Made by a program: the position numbers and the translations under genes. A stretch of 64,000 bases of DNA from JAPLST01 sp964397565. GTDB lineage: Bacteria; Auribacterota; UBA3054; JAPLST01. Below are positions 26,107-34,532 of this stretch, piece after piece. The notes under the pieces were generated by a model, which was not told the DNA's origin, searched no databases, and worked only from the letters and a program-made list of their open reading frames with translations. The DNA lies in contig CAYNJC010000016.1 in assembly GCA_964397565.1 (NCBI GenBank), forward strand, positions 32,210-96,209. The letters run 5' to 3'. Numbering within the stretch: position 1 is the first letter of the stretch; the number at the start of each line of letters is the position of its first letter.

Positions 26107-26112
26107 ATTATA
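26107..26112 (-). promoter_or_regulatory. -10 box (TATAAT) of the DUF362 gene, leaderless configuration
   Basis: On the minus strand TATAAT ends 6 nt before the ATG at 26100, the same geometry as dnaE and mutS2. Confidence 0.5.
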
Positions 26113-26476
26113 CGTTCCCCGGCCTTTGCGCGCAATCGCACAGTAGATTATCCAGAACCGCTGCAGATTGCGGCGGGAGAAAACTAGAGTGCGCAGCCTG
26201 CCCGCTGTTGCCATAGTTGTACCCGCCGGCGGTGGGGGGGCCGGAGTTTACATTTGTTCGCCGCGCACAAAGTACCGCATGCCGCTTGCAAAATCACGAC
26301 TGTTTTGCTATTCTTTTCTATACTATTGATTGTCACTACCAATCACCATGCCATTGACCGAAACAACCGCCGTCCTGGATGCTCTTGCCCAACCGCGTGG
26401 CTGCGGGAAGCAACGCAATCGCGCCTGCCATGCTGTCATGATCCGCTCATATTCACCGAGCAACTGATACAGAACT
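26113..26476. other. Divergent intergenic region before the polysaccharide cluster
   Basis: About 360 bp with no convincing gene. It contains the CGCCGCG-core palindrome at 26253 and AT-rich DNA (26290-26350) where promoters for the rightward cluster would be expected, but I could not settle on one. An 80-residue reading at 26254-26496 overlaps the next gene and has no recognisable features. Confidence 0.45.
26253..26271. repeat. Near-perfect palindrome, CGCCGCG-core family
   Basis: Arms TTTGTTCGC and GCGCACAAA around a central C, with one mismatch. Same core as the elements at 3996, 33602, 47569 and 61644 but with different arms. Confidence 0.65.
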
Positions 26477-28387
26477 ATGGCTCAAACTATTGCTGAACGT
26501 CCGCTGATTGGTGTTGGCACACTTAATATAAGTGACCGCGGTCGCGAACTGGTCATGGATGCGCTGTTGCACAATCGCCTGTCCTACGGTCCATACTGTC
26601 GAAAATTCGAGAGCGAATTCGCCAAGGTACACGGGGTAAAATACGCTGTCTTAAGCAACAGTGGGACGAGCGCGCTGCATGTGGCCTTGGCGGTTATGAA
26701 GGAAATGCACGGCTGGGCGGATGGCGACGAGGTGCTGGTGCCTGCGGTGACGTTTGTGGCCACGGTGAACATTGTCTTGCACAATCGCATGACCCCGGTG
26801 TTGGTTGATGTAGATCCGCTGTATTATGAAATGGACCCGGCCTTGATCGAGCAGAAAATCACGCCGCGTACACGGGCGATTATTCCCGTGCATTTGTTTG
26901 GTCAGCCGGCGGATATGCAGCCGATCCAGGATGTCGCGCGGAGACACCGGCTGAAGATCATCGAAGACTCGGCCGAGACGATGTTTGCGCGCTACCGCGG
27001 GACCTACGTGGGTGGGCTGGGCGACATGGGCTGTTTCTCCACCTATATTGCTCACTTGCTTACGACCGGTGTGGGCGGCTTTACCACAACGAATAATCCC
27101 GACTACGCCGTGCGCCTGCGCTCGCTGGTGAACCACGGGCGCGATTCGATCTACATCTCGATTGATGACGACGACAATCTTTCATCGGAAGAACTGAAGA
27201 TGGTGATTGCGCGGCGTTTCTCGTTTGTCAGCGTCGGACATAGCTTCCGCGTCACGGAAATGGAAGCGGCGCTGGGTGTGGCGCAACTGGAAGAATGGAC
27301 AGCCATGATTGCGAAACGGCGGGCGAATGCCGCCGCGCTCACGAGAGTGCTCGCGGATATGCAGGAGCGTATGCAGCTCCCGGCCATCCGCGCGGGGAAC
27401 GAGCATTCGTTTATGATGTATCCGATTGTGCTGCGCGACATGCCCAAGAGCGATCTGGTCAACTGGCTGGAGCAGCGTGGCATTGAGACGCGCGACATGC
27501 TGCCGCTGACGAATCAGCCGGTCTACAATAGTGTGCTGGGCGTGCGTGAGGATGAGTACCCGGTGGCGCAATGGATCAACACCAATGGCTTCTATATTGG
27601 AAGCCACCAGGATTTGACGGACGGGGATATCGAGTATATGGCGGAGACATTTCGCGCGTTTTGGAAGGAGCGCGCGGCGGGCGTGCGGACGCGGCCGTCG
27701 GCCACGCTGGTGCTGGTGACCAATGCCGCCTGGCAGGCGCCCGCGCGTGTCTTTGATGACATCCCCTTGGAATACTTTGAGGAGGTCGTGGTCATCAATG
27801 CCGGCAGCGCTGCAGCAGTTACTATCCCCGCGCTTGCCGACGGCATTGCGGTGCGGCAAGCGACCGTTCCGTACAACGATGTCGTGCGCCGGGTGATAGA
27901 TGGCACACTGCCGATCGGCAGTGAATATGCAGTGTTTTTCGTTGCCGACGGACGGCAGAACGCCGCCGAGATCGGGCGGCTTCTGATGCAAGTGATGCGC
28001 GGTTATGATCTTGTGGTTGGCTCGCGATTTATGGCTGGCGGGGCGCGCTGGGACACACAGCGCACCATTTCGCTGCGCAGCGCCGGCAACCGCTTTTTTA
28101 CGTTCTTGGCAAATATGGTGTTCCCAGGCAATCTCAGCGATGCACTCCACACGCTGCGGGCGGTTCGGCTCGCGCGCTTGCGGGAAGTTCAGCCAGAAAC
28201 GCGCCTGCTGGCAGCCATGTACCGCATGTCGCTGCATGCGCTGCGCTGCAACTGGCGGGTTGCCGAAGCACCCAGCGTCGAGTATGCAAGTCAAACATCG
28301 CGGGAGCGGCGCGCGGCCTATCGGAGTACTGCGCGCTTGCTGTGGGTCTTGTTCAAGGAATACCGTCTCACGCGACGCAAACGCTGA
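26477..28387 (+). CDS. DegT/RfbH-like PLP enzyme fused to a glycosyltransferase-like domain
   Basis: A 636-residue two-part protein. Residues 1-395 are a DegT/DnrJ/EryC1/StrS fold-type I PLP domain: NSGTSALHVAL, PVHLFGQPADM, and Asp164 in IIEDSAE, which contacts the PLP nitrogen. The position that normally carries the PLP lysine is His193 in CFSTYIAHLLTTGVGG, as in sugar 3-dehydratases (RfbH, ColD) rather than aminotransferases. Residues about 410-636 resemble a family-2 glycosyltransferase (DPM1-like). They contain FFVADGRQNAAEIG, GYDLVVGSRFMAGG and an SDALHTLRAVR block, but the catalytic DxD-like motif is degenerate. A sugar dehydratase activity is inference from the His. First gene of the surface-polysaccharide cluster, 24 nt before an SDR epimerase. 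Confidence 0.8.
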   Translation: MAQTIAERPLIGVGTLNISDRGRELVMDALLHNRLSYGPYCRKFESEFAKVHGVKYAVLSNSGTSALHVALAVMKEMHGWADGDEVLVPAVTFVATVNIVLHNRMTPVLVDVDPLYYEMDPALIEQKITPRTRAIIPVHLFGQPADMQPIQDVARRHRLKIIEDSAETMFARYRGTYVGGLGDMGCFSTYIAHLLTTGVGGFTTTNNPDYAVRLRSLVNHGRDSIYISIDDDDNLSSEELKMVIARRFSFVSVGHSFRVTEMEAALGVAQLEEWTAMIAKRRANAAALTRVLADMQERMQLPAIRAGNEHSFMMYPIVLRDMPKSDLVNWLEQRGIETRDMLPLTNQPVYNSVLGVREDEYPVAQWINTNGFYIGSHQDLTDGDIEYMAETFRAFWKERAAGVRTRPSATLVLVTNAAWQAPARVFDDIPLEYFEEVVVINAGSAAAVTIPALADGIAVRQATVPYNDVVRRVIDGTLPIGSEYAVFFVADGRQNAAEIGRLLMQVMRGYDLVVGSRFMAGGARWDTQRTISLRSAGNRFFTFLANMVFPGNLSDALHTLRAVRLARLREVQPETRLLAAMYRMSLHALRCNWRVAEAPSVEYASQTSRERRAAYRSTARLLWVLFKEYRLTRRKR

Positions 28388-28411
28388 ACCTAGTGGCATG
28401 ACACGGCCAAC

Positions 28412-29404
28412 ATGAGCTTCTGGAAAAACAAAAAAGTGCTGGTGACCGGTGGCTGCGGATTCGTTGGGTCGTTCTTGACGGAGATGCTGATTGAGGCCGG
28501 CGCGCGGGTGCGCATCGCCGATCTGCAGCCTGAGGGCTGGCGTCAGTTTCTGGCGCCCCATCAAGCCGACTTCGAGTACTGCGCCGGCGACCTGCGTGAC
28601 GCAGCCTTTGCGCGCCAGGCATGCCGTGCGCAAGACCTGGTCATGCACTTGGCGGCCGTGGTCGGCGGCGTCGGCTACAACATCAAACACTCCGCGGACC
28701 TGCTCTACGACAACAGCCTGATGGCACTGCAGGTGATGGACGCCGCCGTGCGTGAGAAAGTCGGGCGGGTGCTGATTACCAGCTCAGCTTGTGTCTATCC
28801 GCGCTATTGCACCATACCAACGCCAGAAACCGAGGGATTCAAAGATATTCCCGAACCGACTAATCTTGGCTATGGTTGGGCAAAACGCTTCGCTGAAGTT
28901 GTCGGCGCATGTTATGCGGAACAACATGCCATTCAGGTGGCCATCGCGCGTCCGTACAATTGCTACGGGCCGCGCGACGATTTCCGCTGGGAAACGTCGC
29001 ATGTCATCGCCGCCTTGGTGCGCAAAGTGGTCGAAGGACAAAACCCGCTTATTGTGTGGGGCGATGGCAGCCAGAGCCGCTCATTCCTTTACGTCGAGGA
29101 TTTTGCCCGCGGCCTGATGGAAGTCGCGGAGAAACATGCCCAATGCGATCCGGTCAACATCGGCGCCCAAGAAGAAGTGACGATCAAAGCGCTGATCGAG
29201 ACGATTGTGGAACTGGCCGGCACACCCACGAAAATTCAGTTCGACACCAGCAAGCCAACCGGTCAGCCGCGGCGCTGCTGCGACGTTACCAAGCTGCGCG
29301 CTACGGTGGGCTATACGGCCAGCACGTCCTTGCGCGGCGGCCTGCGCAAGACCATCGCGTGGTACCGCCAACATCCTGAAACCCGCGACAAACAAGAAGC
29401 ATGA
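28412..29404 (+). CDS. NAD-dependent sugar epimerase/dehydratase (extended SDR)
   Basis: A 330-residue extended short-chain dehydrogenase. The Rossmann motif GGCGFVGSFL lies near residue 13. The catalytic set is ITSSACVYP (Ser) with YGWAKRFAE (YxxxK), and RPYNCYGPRDDF and SRSFLYVEDFARG follow. The pattern SSACVYP and the C-terminal SKPTGQPRRCCD are those of GDP-L-fucose synthase and GDP-mannose/dTDP-sugar epimerases; the exact nucleotide sugar cannot be assigned. The ATGA overlap with the next glycosyltransferase indicates one operon. Confidence 0.87.
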   Translation: MSFWKNKKVLVTGGCGFVGSFLTEMLIEAGARVRIADLQPEGWRQFLAPHQADFEYCAGDLRDAAFARQACRAQDLVMHLAAVVGGVGYNIKHSADLLYDNSLMALQVMDAAVREKVGRVLITSSACVYPRYCTIPTPETEGFKDIPEPTNLGYGWAKRFAEVVGACYAEQHAIQVAIARPYNCYGPRDDFRWETSHVIAALVRKVVEGQNPLIVWGDGSQSRSFLYVEDFARGLMEVAEKHAQCDPVNIGAQEEVTIKALIETIVELAGTPTKIQFDTSKPTGQPRRCCDVTKLRATVGYTASTSLRGGLRKTIAWYRQHPETRDKQEA

Positions 29405-30084
29405 CGATCGAGCTCGTACTGTTCACCTATAACGAAATCGAGGGGAGCCGCGTCATTGTGCCGCGCATACCACGTGACCACGCCAACGCCATATTTGCAG
29501 TTGATGGCGGCTCAACCGACGGCACGGTCGAGTACTTGGAGGCACAGGGCATACCGGTCTTGCGGCAGGGCGCTGATAAAGGCCGCGGCGCTGCGTTTCG
29601 CATCGCCTTTAAGCACACCAATGCCGACGCGCTCATCTGCTTCAGCCCCGACGGCAACGAAGACCCCGCGGATATTCCGAAGTTTCGTGGTCTGCTCGAA
29701 AAGGGCAACGATATTGTGATCGCGTCGCGCATGATGAAAGGTGCCTACAATGAAGAAGATGAGCACCTGCTGCGCTGGCGCAAATGGGCGAACCTATCCT
29801 TTGGCTGGTTGGCCAACGTGTTTTTCAACAAGGCGGCATGGGTCAGCGACACAATCAACGGCTTTCGCGCCGTGCGCACGGCGGCCTTCGCGCAACTAAG
29901 TCCCGACGGTCCTGGCTATACGATTGAGTACCAGATGAGCATCCGGGCCATGAAGAAGCGCCTCCGCATTGTGGAATTCCCGACCCGCGAAGGCGCGCGT
30001 ATTGGCGGCGAAAGCTACGCGAAATCGCTGCCCACCGGTTGTGCCTTCCTGAAACTCTTCTGGCGCGAACTATGGTTGCGCTGA
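29401..30084 (+). CDS. Family-2 glycosyltransferase
   Basis: A 227-residue cytosolic GT-A enzyme of the DPM1/GT2 kind. Motifs are LFTYNEIEGS at the N-terminus, the DGGSTDGT nucleotide-binding loop, GADKGRGAAFRIAF, the FSPDGNEDP segment in place of the usual DADGQ, and DTINGFRAVR. It has no C-terminal membrane helices, unlike GtrB-type relatives. It resembles the C-terminal domain of the fusion at 26477, hinting at a duplication in the cluster. Substrate unknown; it presumably adds a sugar to a polyprenyl carrier or to the growing surface glycan. Confidence 0.85.
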   Translation: MTIELVLFTYNEIEGSRVIVPRIPRDHANAIFAVDGGSTDGTVEYLEAQGIPVLRQGADKGRGAAFRIAFKHTNADALICFSPDGNEDPADIPKFRGLLEKGNDIVIASRMMKGAYNEEDEHLLRWRKWANLSFGWLANVFFNKAAWVSDTINGFRAVRTAAFAQLSPDGPGYTIEYQMSIRAMKKRLRIVEFPTREGARIGGESYAKSLPTGCAFLKLFWRELWLR

Positions 30085-30170
30085 CGGTGTCTGCCATAAC
30101 CAGCACGCATCGTCGGCACACAGACGCAAGCCTAGTTGCATATAAATAAGGTTTTTGTAGTACTATCATT

Positions 30171-32255
30171 ATGATGAACCCAATGAATTCAACTGGTAGC
30201 ACGCCGACTGCAATGAAACCAGGTACGCGCAACTGGGGATTCGGTTTCTTTCTCATCGCGCTTGGCATTGTTGCTGCCACTATTCGCATCTGTCTTATTA
30301 ACGCACATGTCCTGTGGATGGACGAATCACTGCAAGTGTGGTATTCGCTGCCTACCCGTTCGTGGAAGGAAGTGATGGAACTCGCGGCCCGTTGTTCCCA
30401 ACCGCCTGCGTCGTTTTTTGCGCTGCACGCCGTTATGAAGATGTTCGGCATCGTGGAGTGGGCGGTGAAACTACCCGAACTCACTGCGGGTGTCTTGTCG
30501 GTTGTTCTCATAGGCATTTTGGGTGGGCAGCTCGTCAACAGACGGGTAGGCATGGCCGCCGCTGTAATGCTGGCACTATGTCCTTTTCATATTGTGTACT
30601 CTCTTGAGGTACGCATGTATAGTATGCTGTGTTTTGCTACACTGCTCTATCTTCTGGCAGTGCGTGTATGTATGACACGCTTGAGTGTCAGCCACATTGT
30701 GTTTCTGCTCTTGGCCACTTTACTTGGTTTCAGTACCAATATGTTTTTCTTGTTCGTGGTGTTCCTCGCCAGTATTGCTCTTGGCCTTACGTACGGATTT
30801 CAGTTGAAGAGATGGGGAACTCTCGCCTCGCTTGGTTGTGTTGCGGGATTGTGTCTCGCGATCGTTTTTTTCTGGTATCGTTATTTGGGCTTGATCGGCC
30901 AGATGAACGACAGTAGTTACACTTCTCAGGGCGCGCTGGGTGTGTTTGCTCTCGATCATGTTCTGCTAGATACATTACAGGACTTCTTCTGTATACGTTA
31001 CTATTTCACCTACGATCGCTGGATCGCGTATTTAGTGCTGGGGATGGTGCCGTGTTTATTCATGTTCAACGTCCGCCGGCATTATTTTCTGAAATGGCTT
31101 GTTGTCTTGTTTATAGCGGGCATTGTGCTGCAAGGATGGGTCTTCTCAAAACGGACAGGCGTGGTCTTCAAATCGCGCTATGTCATCTACGCGCTCCCCT
31201 TTGTCCTGCTCGGATGCAGTTATGTGATCGCCTGCCTTTCCGACTACCTCGTCATAGGAATTGCGTGGTTGGTGCTGCGTCTAAGACGAGCCGAACGCCG
31301 CGTGGCGCCTGGTCAGCATAGCATGATTGCATGGGCCTCGGCAGTACTGACGGTCACCGCCAGCATCGGACTGATGGCATGGACTGGATTGCCGGGGGCA
31401 AGGTTTGCCTACGGCAAACATTACGACAAGGCGCCCTGGGTGCTCGTTAGGCAGCGAGTCAGTGACCTTGCGTCGCAAACGCGGGTATACATTGTATCCA
31501 CAGTGCTATACGATCATAGTCCGTGGCTGTATTTCACGTACTTTCGGCCACTATCGAATGTCGTGTTTATTGCCGAAGAGAAACTGCAGTCTCATGCAGC
31601 CGAGGTACTCGCGGGCGAAGCGACCATTGTCATACTACGAAATCGTGACAAGGCGCCCTGCAACGAAGCTTTGTTTGCGAAATGTCCGGTGGACTATGGA
31701 TATCCATCGATTGATATGTGGATCTATCGTGGCGCTGAAATGGCCCCCGCGACAAACCATATTGAACAACTCGTCAACTATTTCGGCAGCAAGTTTCGCA
31801 ACATGATTGTACATCTTGACCGGCTCCCTAGCAATGAAGTCAACGCGGTGAGCATCATGCAGATATGCACACCCAAAGAGAAGTTTTGTGTCGTTACGGA
31901 GAATGTTACGTCAGACGGCAGCCCCGTGGTCATCGCCGGAACACCGTATCTGAGAGCTATCATTGTCCGACCGACATCGATGTGCGCTGAAGCCAGCGTT
32001 AAGTTTGTTATTGGTCGCAAATATGGTCGTTTTCTCACGACACTTGCCTTGACGAATCCGCAAGGAAACATCCTTGTGCGCGTGCGTGGCGATGGTCGGG
32101 AACTGGCTACTGCCGGAACACTGACGAGCAATACGCCGCCACTCACACTCTCTGTCTGCGTAACGAACATCAACCAAATCGAGATCATACTTGAGCCATT
32201 GGGTAGTGAGATCAACGATGAAATCGCATTGGGAAACCCGCGCGTCATCCCCTGA
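30171..32255 (+). CDS. GT39/ArnT-like membrane glycosyltransferase with C-terminal NPCBM-like domain
   Basis: A 694-residue multi-spanning protein. About ten to twelve membrane helices fill residues 20-430. The first external loop contains MDES (50-53), the acidic motif that marks GT-C enzymes using polyprenyl-phosphate sugars. The segment VKLPELTAGVLSVVLIG resembles ArnT/PMT_2. After a soluble region the last ~90 residues (about 600-694) read like an NPCBM sugar-binding domain: YGRFLTTLALTNPQGNILVR, GDGRELATAGTLT, then NINQIEIILEPLG. The start could be either of two adjacent ATGs (30171 or 30174). A weak TACTAT box lies 4 nt upstream. Codon use looks less GC-rich than the flanking genes, which may indicate transfer. 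Confidence 0.8.
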   Translation: MMNPMNSTGSTPTAMKPGTRNWGFGFFLIALGIVAATIRICLINAHVLWMDESLQVWYSLPTRSWKEVMELAARCSQPPASFFALHAVMKMFGIVEWAVKLPELTAGVLSVVLIGILGGQLVNRRVGMAAAVMLALCPFHIVYSLEVRMYSMLCFATLLYLLAVRVCMTRLSVSHIVFLLLATLLGFSTNMFFLFVVFLASIALGLTYGFQLKRWGTLASLGCVAGLCLAIVFFWYRYLGLIGQMNDSSYTSQGALGVFALDHVLLDTLQDFFCIRYYFTYDRWIAYLVLGMVPCLFMFNVRRHYFLKWLVVLFIAGIVLQGWVFSKRTGVVFKSRYVIYALPFVLLGCSYVIACLSDYLVIGIAWLVLRLRRAERRVAPGQHSMIAWASAVLTVTASIGLMAWTGLPGARFAYGKHYDKAPWVLVRQRVSDLASQTRVYIVSTVLYDHSPWLYFTYFRPLSNVVFIAEEKLQSHAAEVLAGEATIVILRNRDKAPCNEALFAKCPVDYGYPSIDMWIYRGAEMAPATNHIEQLVNYFGSKFRNMIVHLDRLPSNEVNAVSIMQICTPKEKFCVVTENVTSDGSPVVIAGTPYLRAIIVRPTSMCAEASVKFVIGRKYGRFLTTLALTNPQGNILVRVRGDGRELATAGTLTSNTPPLTLSVCVTNINQIEIILEPLGSEINDEIALGNPRVIP

Positions 32256-32341
32256 TTGGCGCAGTGTCAATTCGTAAACATCCAAAAAAGCGTTGTTGTG
32301 CTATAATGATATGACCTAATGCATTGACGTAGCATGAGAGA

Positions 32342-33073
32342 ATGGCTATGCGATGCTTAACCAGATCGAGGAGACCGACAGTGAACCACACTATCATCAT
32401 TGCCAGCGCATTGCTGCTGTTGGGTTGTGAGATGCAGAAACCGAGCCAACCTGCCACACCACAATCTCCTGCAGCAACGGCAAGTCTTGCGAATGCAGGA
32501 ACAGCGACTACGAGCGAAAACGACACACAAGCGCCAACGGCGGTAGAGCAGAAACCTGTGGCGGAACCGCAGGCCGTGCCAGCCGATGCCAACGCCATTT
32601 CACAAAGTGAGACAATCGCCGAAGTGGCCGTTGCCCAAGCAGATGAAATCACGGCGGATAGTTCGCCACAACCAACAGAGCCGATTGCGCTCGAGATGTT
32701 CGTGCGTGATGCCGCAGAAACGAATCTCAAACTCATGGAAGGCGGGTATGGCACCAGGGAGCGCCCTGTGGTTATAAACAGCGGCGCGGTGCCTAATTAC
32801 GTCACCTTTGAGCCTGTGATCGAGCACGAAGGCGAGTACACGCTGTCGGCCACATTTGCTGCACAGAATCCACGCCCCTTTTCGGTCATCGTGAATGAAG
32901 AAGTTGTGCTCGCTAATGTGGGTGACAAAGTCACGAAGGGGCTCGGACCTGGTGATGAAGAGAAAGTACTTCTGGGAAAACTCACACTGAACGAAGGCAC
33001 AAATCGCGTAACCCTGAAGTGGCCTGACGGCTACCCCTGCTCGCATCTCTCTAGCATCTCCTTGGATGAGTGA
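32342..33073 (+). CDS. Lipoprotein with CBM-like C-terminal domain
   Basis: A small lipoprotein of 243 residues from ATG 32342, or 230 from a GTG at 32381. The GTG has the better Shine-Dalgarno (AGGAG, 7 nt upstream), while the ATG supplies the positive n-region (RSRR). Both lead to the lipobox LLLLGC. A long Ala/Thr/Gln/Pro-rich linker (about 35-110) follows. The C-terminal ~120 residues look like a CBM6/35-type beta-sandwich (YVTFEPVIEHEGEYTLSATF, PFSVIVNEEVVL, LNEGTNRVTLKWP). A sugar-binding envelope protein is the likely role, by inference. A TATAAT box is at 32302-32307. A hairpin at 33079 follows the stop. Confidence 0.75.
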   Translation: MAMRCLTRSRRPTVNHTIIIASALLLLGCEMQKPSQPATPQSPAATASLANAGTATTSENDTQAPTAVEQKPVAEPQAVPADANAISQSETIAEVAVAQADEITADSSPQPTEPIALEMFVRDAAETNLKLMEGGYGTRERPVVINSGAVPNYVTFEPVIEHEGEYTLSATFAAQNPRPFSVIVNEEVVLANVGDKVTKGLGPGDEEKVLLGKLTLNEGTNRVTLKWPDGYPCSHLSSISLDE

Positions 33074-33078
33074 GACCA

Positions 33079-33103
33079 AGCAACCATACGTGAAATGGTT
33101 GCT
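33079..33103 (+). terminator. Hairpin after the lipoprotein gene
   Basis: AGCAACCAT and ATGGTTGCT form a perfect 9-bp stem with a 7-nt loop, six nt after the stop codon. There is no T-run, so it is only a candidate transcription end or 3' stabiliser. Confidence 0.45.
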
Positions 33104-33601
33104 GTGAGCGATTGGTTTCCACTTGGTGGGTGCACAAGACAAGCGTGAGCATACGCTTGTCATGGGGCTGAATATGCCGGTGCGCTTGCTGCTTGTACGC
33201 ACCAGCGTCGTTGGCTTGCCACCGCTACGTGCACGAATCGCAGCAGTGGTCATGATGGCGATGTGCCCAGGCTCAAGCTGAACTAAGCGTTGGTGGGGAT
33301 CCAACATCAGATAACCATGGCCGGGCGCTGTACTACCATGTGCGATGGTACGCGTCTCACTTCTACCGTCACAACTCGCGCATGGTGTGCTGTGGTTGAC
33401 AGAGCGTGAAGAGTAGCGCGAGGAATTGCGCGTCTTCACCAACCATGTGAGCGGCCGTGCGATGGCCTTTGCGCGCATGGGGGTGCTTGCCGATTCGTGG
33501 CGACAAAATACAATCACACTATGTACGGCACGCGGGTTTTCTCAGCAACGCGGGCATATGCCCTCTCCCTCGATAGCCAGCAAGCGAATGCCCCACATGA
33601 A

Positions 33602-33622
33602 ATTATTGCGCCGCGCAATAAT
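33602..33622. repeat. 21-bp perfect palindrome, CGCCGCG-core family
   Basis: Arms ATTATTGCGC and GCGCAATAAT around a central C. It shares the centre TGCGCCGCGCA with the element at 3996, while the outer arms differ and remain fully self-complementary. Confidence 0.75.
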
Positions 33623-33722
33623 GCAGCGTGGTTGCATTCGCGGCCGCGATTTGCTACTATTTACCTCGCTACACAGAATATCATGGTATTAGTTGCTGTA
33701 ACACTGCCACCACCCCACTGCA

Positions 33723-34460
33723 ATGACTGTGAAGACGATGCTACTAGTTCAAACAGAAGTACTAGTCGTTGTTGCGATTATCGCCTTGTTTGTCTGGCGC
33801 TACTGGTATGAGCCGCGCCAGCAGACGCAGCAGCTTATGTCGGCGGCGACAGAAGTGCAAACGCCGGCAGTGCCGGTGACACCTGCGCCGATCGTGCAGC
33901 CGCAACCACAAGCGGCACAAGCGCTGTCCGCACCCACACGCGCATCAAAGGCGGCACAACCGGTCGTGCCCGTGGCAAAGCCCGCGCTGCCGTCGTTGGT
34001 GAAGAACGGCGGTTTTGCCAAGGGATTGGAGGGCTGGAGTTATTGGAAGGACGGGCGCGCATTGACGAACCAGATCAAGGTCGTGCACTACGACGACAAA
34101 TTCCGCACGACCTATGTGCTGCGGATTGAGAACCCGGGCAAGAAGATGCTGGGCGTGCATCAGCCGGTGTCGCTGTCATCCGGCGCGGTATATCGGCTGA
34201 GCGCAAAGGTGCGCTCGACGGCGACGAGTGACAGCAGTGTGATCTTCGGCGGGCGGGTGGCGCTCTACTTGCCGCCGCAGCCGGAGCAGGCGATTGTGTG
34301 GGTGACGGAGAATACCAACTGGTGGGCGCGTCCACTGGAGTTCACTAACACGGTGACGGGCGTCGGCACAGTGTATGTGCACATGGGCTATGGCAATGCC
34401 GCCAGCACGGGGGAGTTTACCGAAATCCGCCTTGAAAAAGTTGCCGGTGACCAGCAGTGA
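33723..34460 (+). CDS. Membrane-anchored protein with carbohydrate-binding-like domain
   Basis: A 245-residue protein. One N-terminal membrane helix (about 8-27, LVQTEVLVVVAIIALFVWRY) is followed by a Pro/Ala/Gln linker (35-85). The C-terminal ~150-residue beta-sandwich starts LVKNGGFAKGLEGWSYW and ends FTEIRLEKVAG. This C-terminal domain is clearly homologous to the last ~150 residues of the large membrane protein at 40437: both have VYRLSA, a W...FTN-V segment and TE(I/V)RLE(K/R)VA. The layout of G-x-F-x-x-G-x-x-x-W is that of CBM4/9-like modules. Function unknown; an envelope sugar-binding protein is likely. Confidence 0.7.
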   Translation: MTVKTMLLVQTEVLVVVAIIALFVWRYWYEPRQQTQQLMSAATEVQTPAVPVTPAPIVQPQPQAAQALSAPTRASKAAQPVVPVAKPALPSLVKNGGFAKGLEGWSYWKDGRALTNQIKVVHYDDKFRTTYVLRIENPGKKMLGVHQPVSLSSGAVYRLSAKVRSTATSDSSVIFGGRVALYLPPQPEQAIVWVTENTNWWARPLEFTNTVTGVGTVYVHMGYGNAASTGEFTEIRLEKVAGDQQ

Positions 34461-34492
34461 CACGTCCCAGCGGAAAAGGGAACACCTAATAT

Positions 34493-34498
34493 TATAAT
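34493..34498 (+). promoter_or_regulatory. -10 box (TATAAT) before rfbH
   Basis: A perfect TATAAT 34 nt before the rfbH ATG, in an AT-rich gap. No consensus -35 is seen at 16-18 nt. A degenerate TTTTCG/CGAAAG dyad lies between the box and the gene. Confidence 0.4.
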
Positions 34499-34532
34499 TG
34501 TTTTCGTTGCGAAAGAAACGACAGGATGCAGG

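Larger units (their letters stand above)
33074..33722. other. 650-bp gap, possibly decayed sequence
   Basis: No convincing gene. One frame at about 33120-33290 gives HLVGAQDKREHTLVMGL then MPVRLLLVRTSVVGLPP, vaguely like an IS4-type transposase but broken by stops. This is too weak to call. The gap contains a hairpin at 33079 and a perfect CGCCGCG-core palindrome at 33602. The rest is unexplained. Confidence 0.4.

Noticed and set aside
29427..29766. Antisense frames within the glycosyltransferase at 29401.
   Set aside because: The plus-strand gene has full GT2 motifs and an ATGA junction; the antisense frames show none.
33120..33290. A possible IS4-type transposase fragment.
   Set aside because: Only a short stretch resembles the family, it is interrupted by stops in that frame, and no catalytic DDE residues or terminal inverted repeats are visible.
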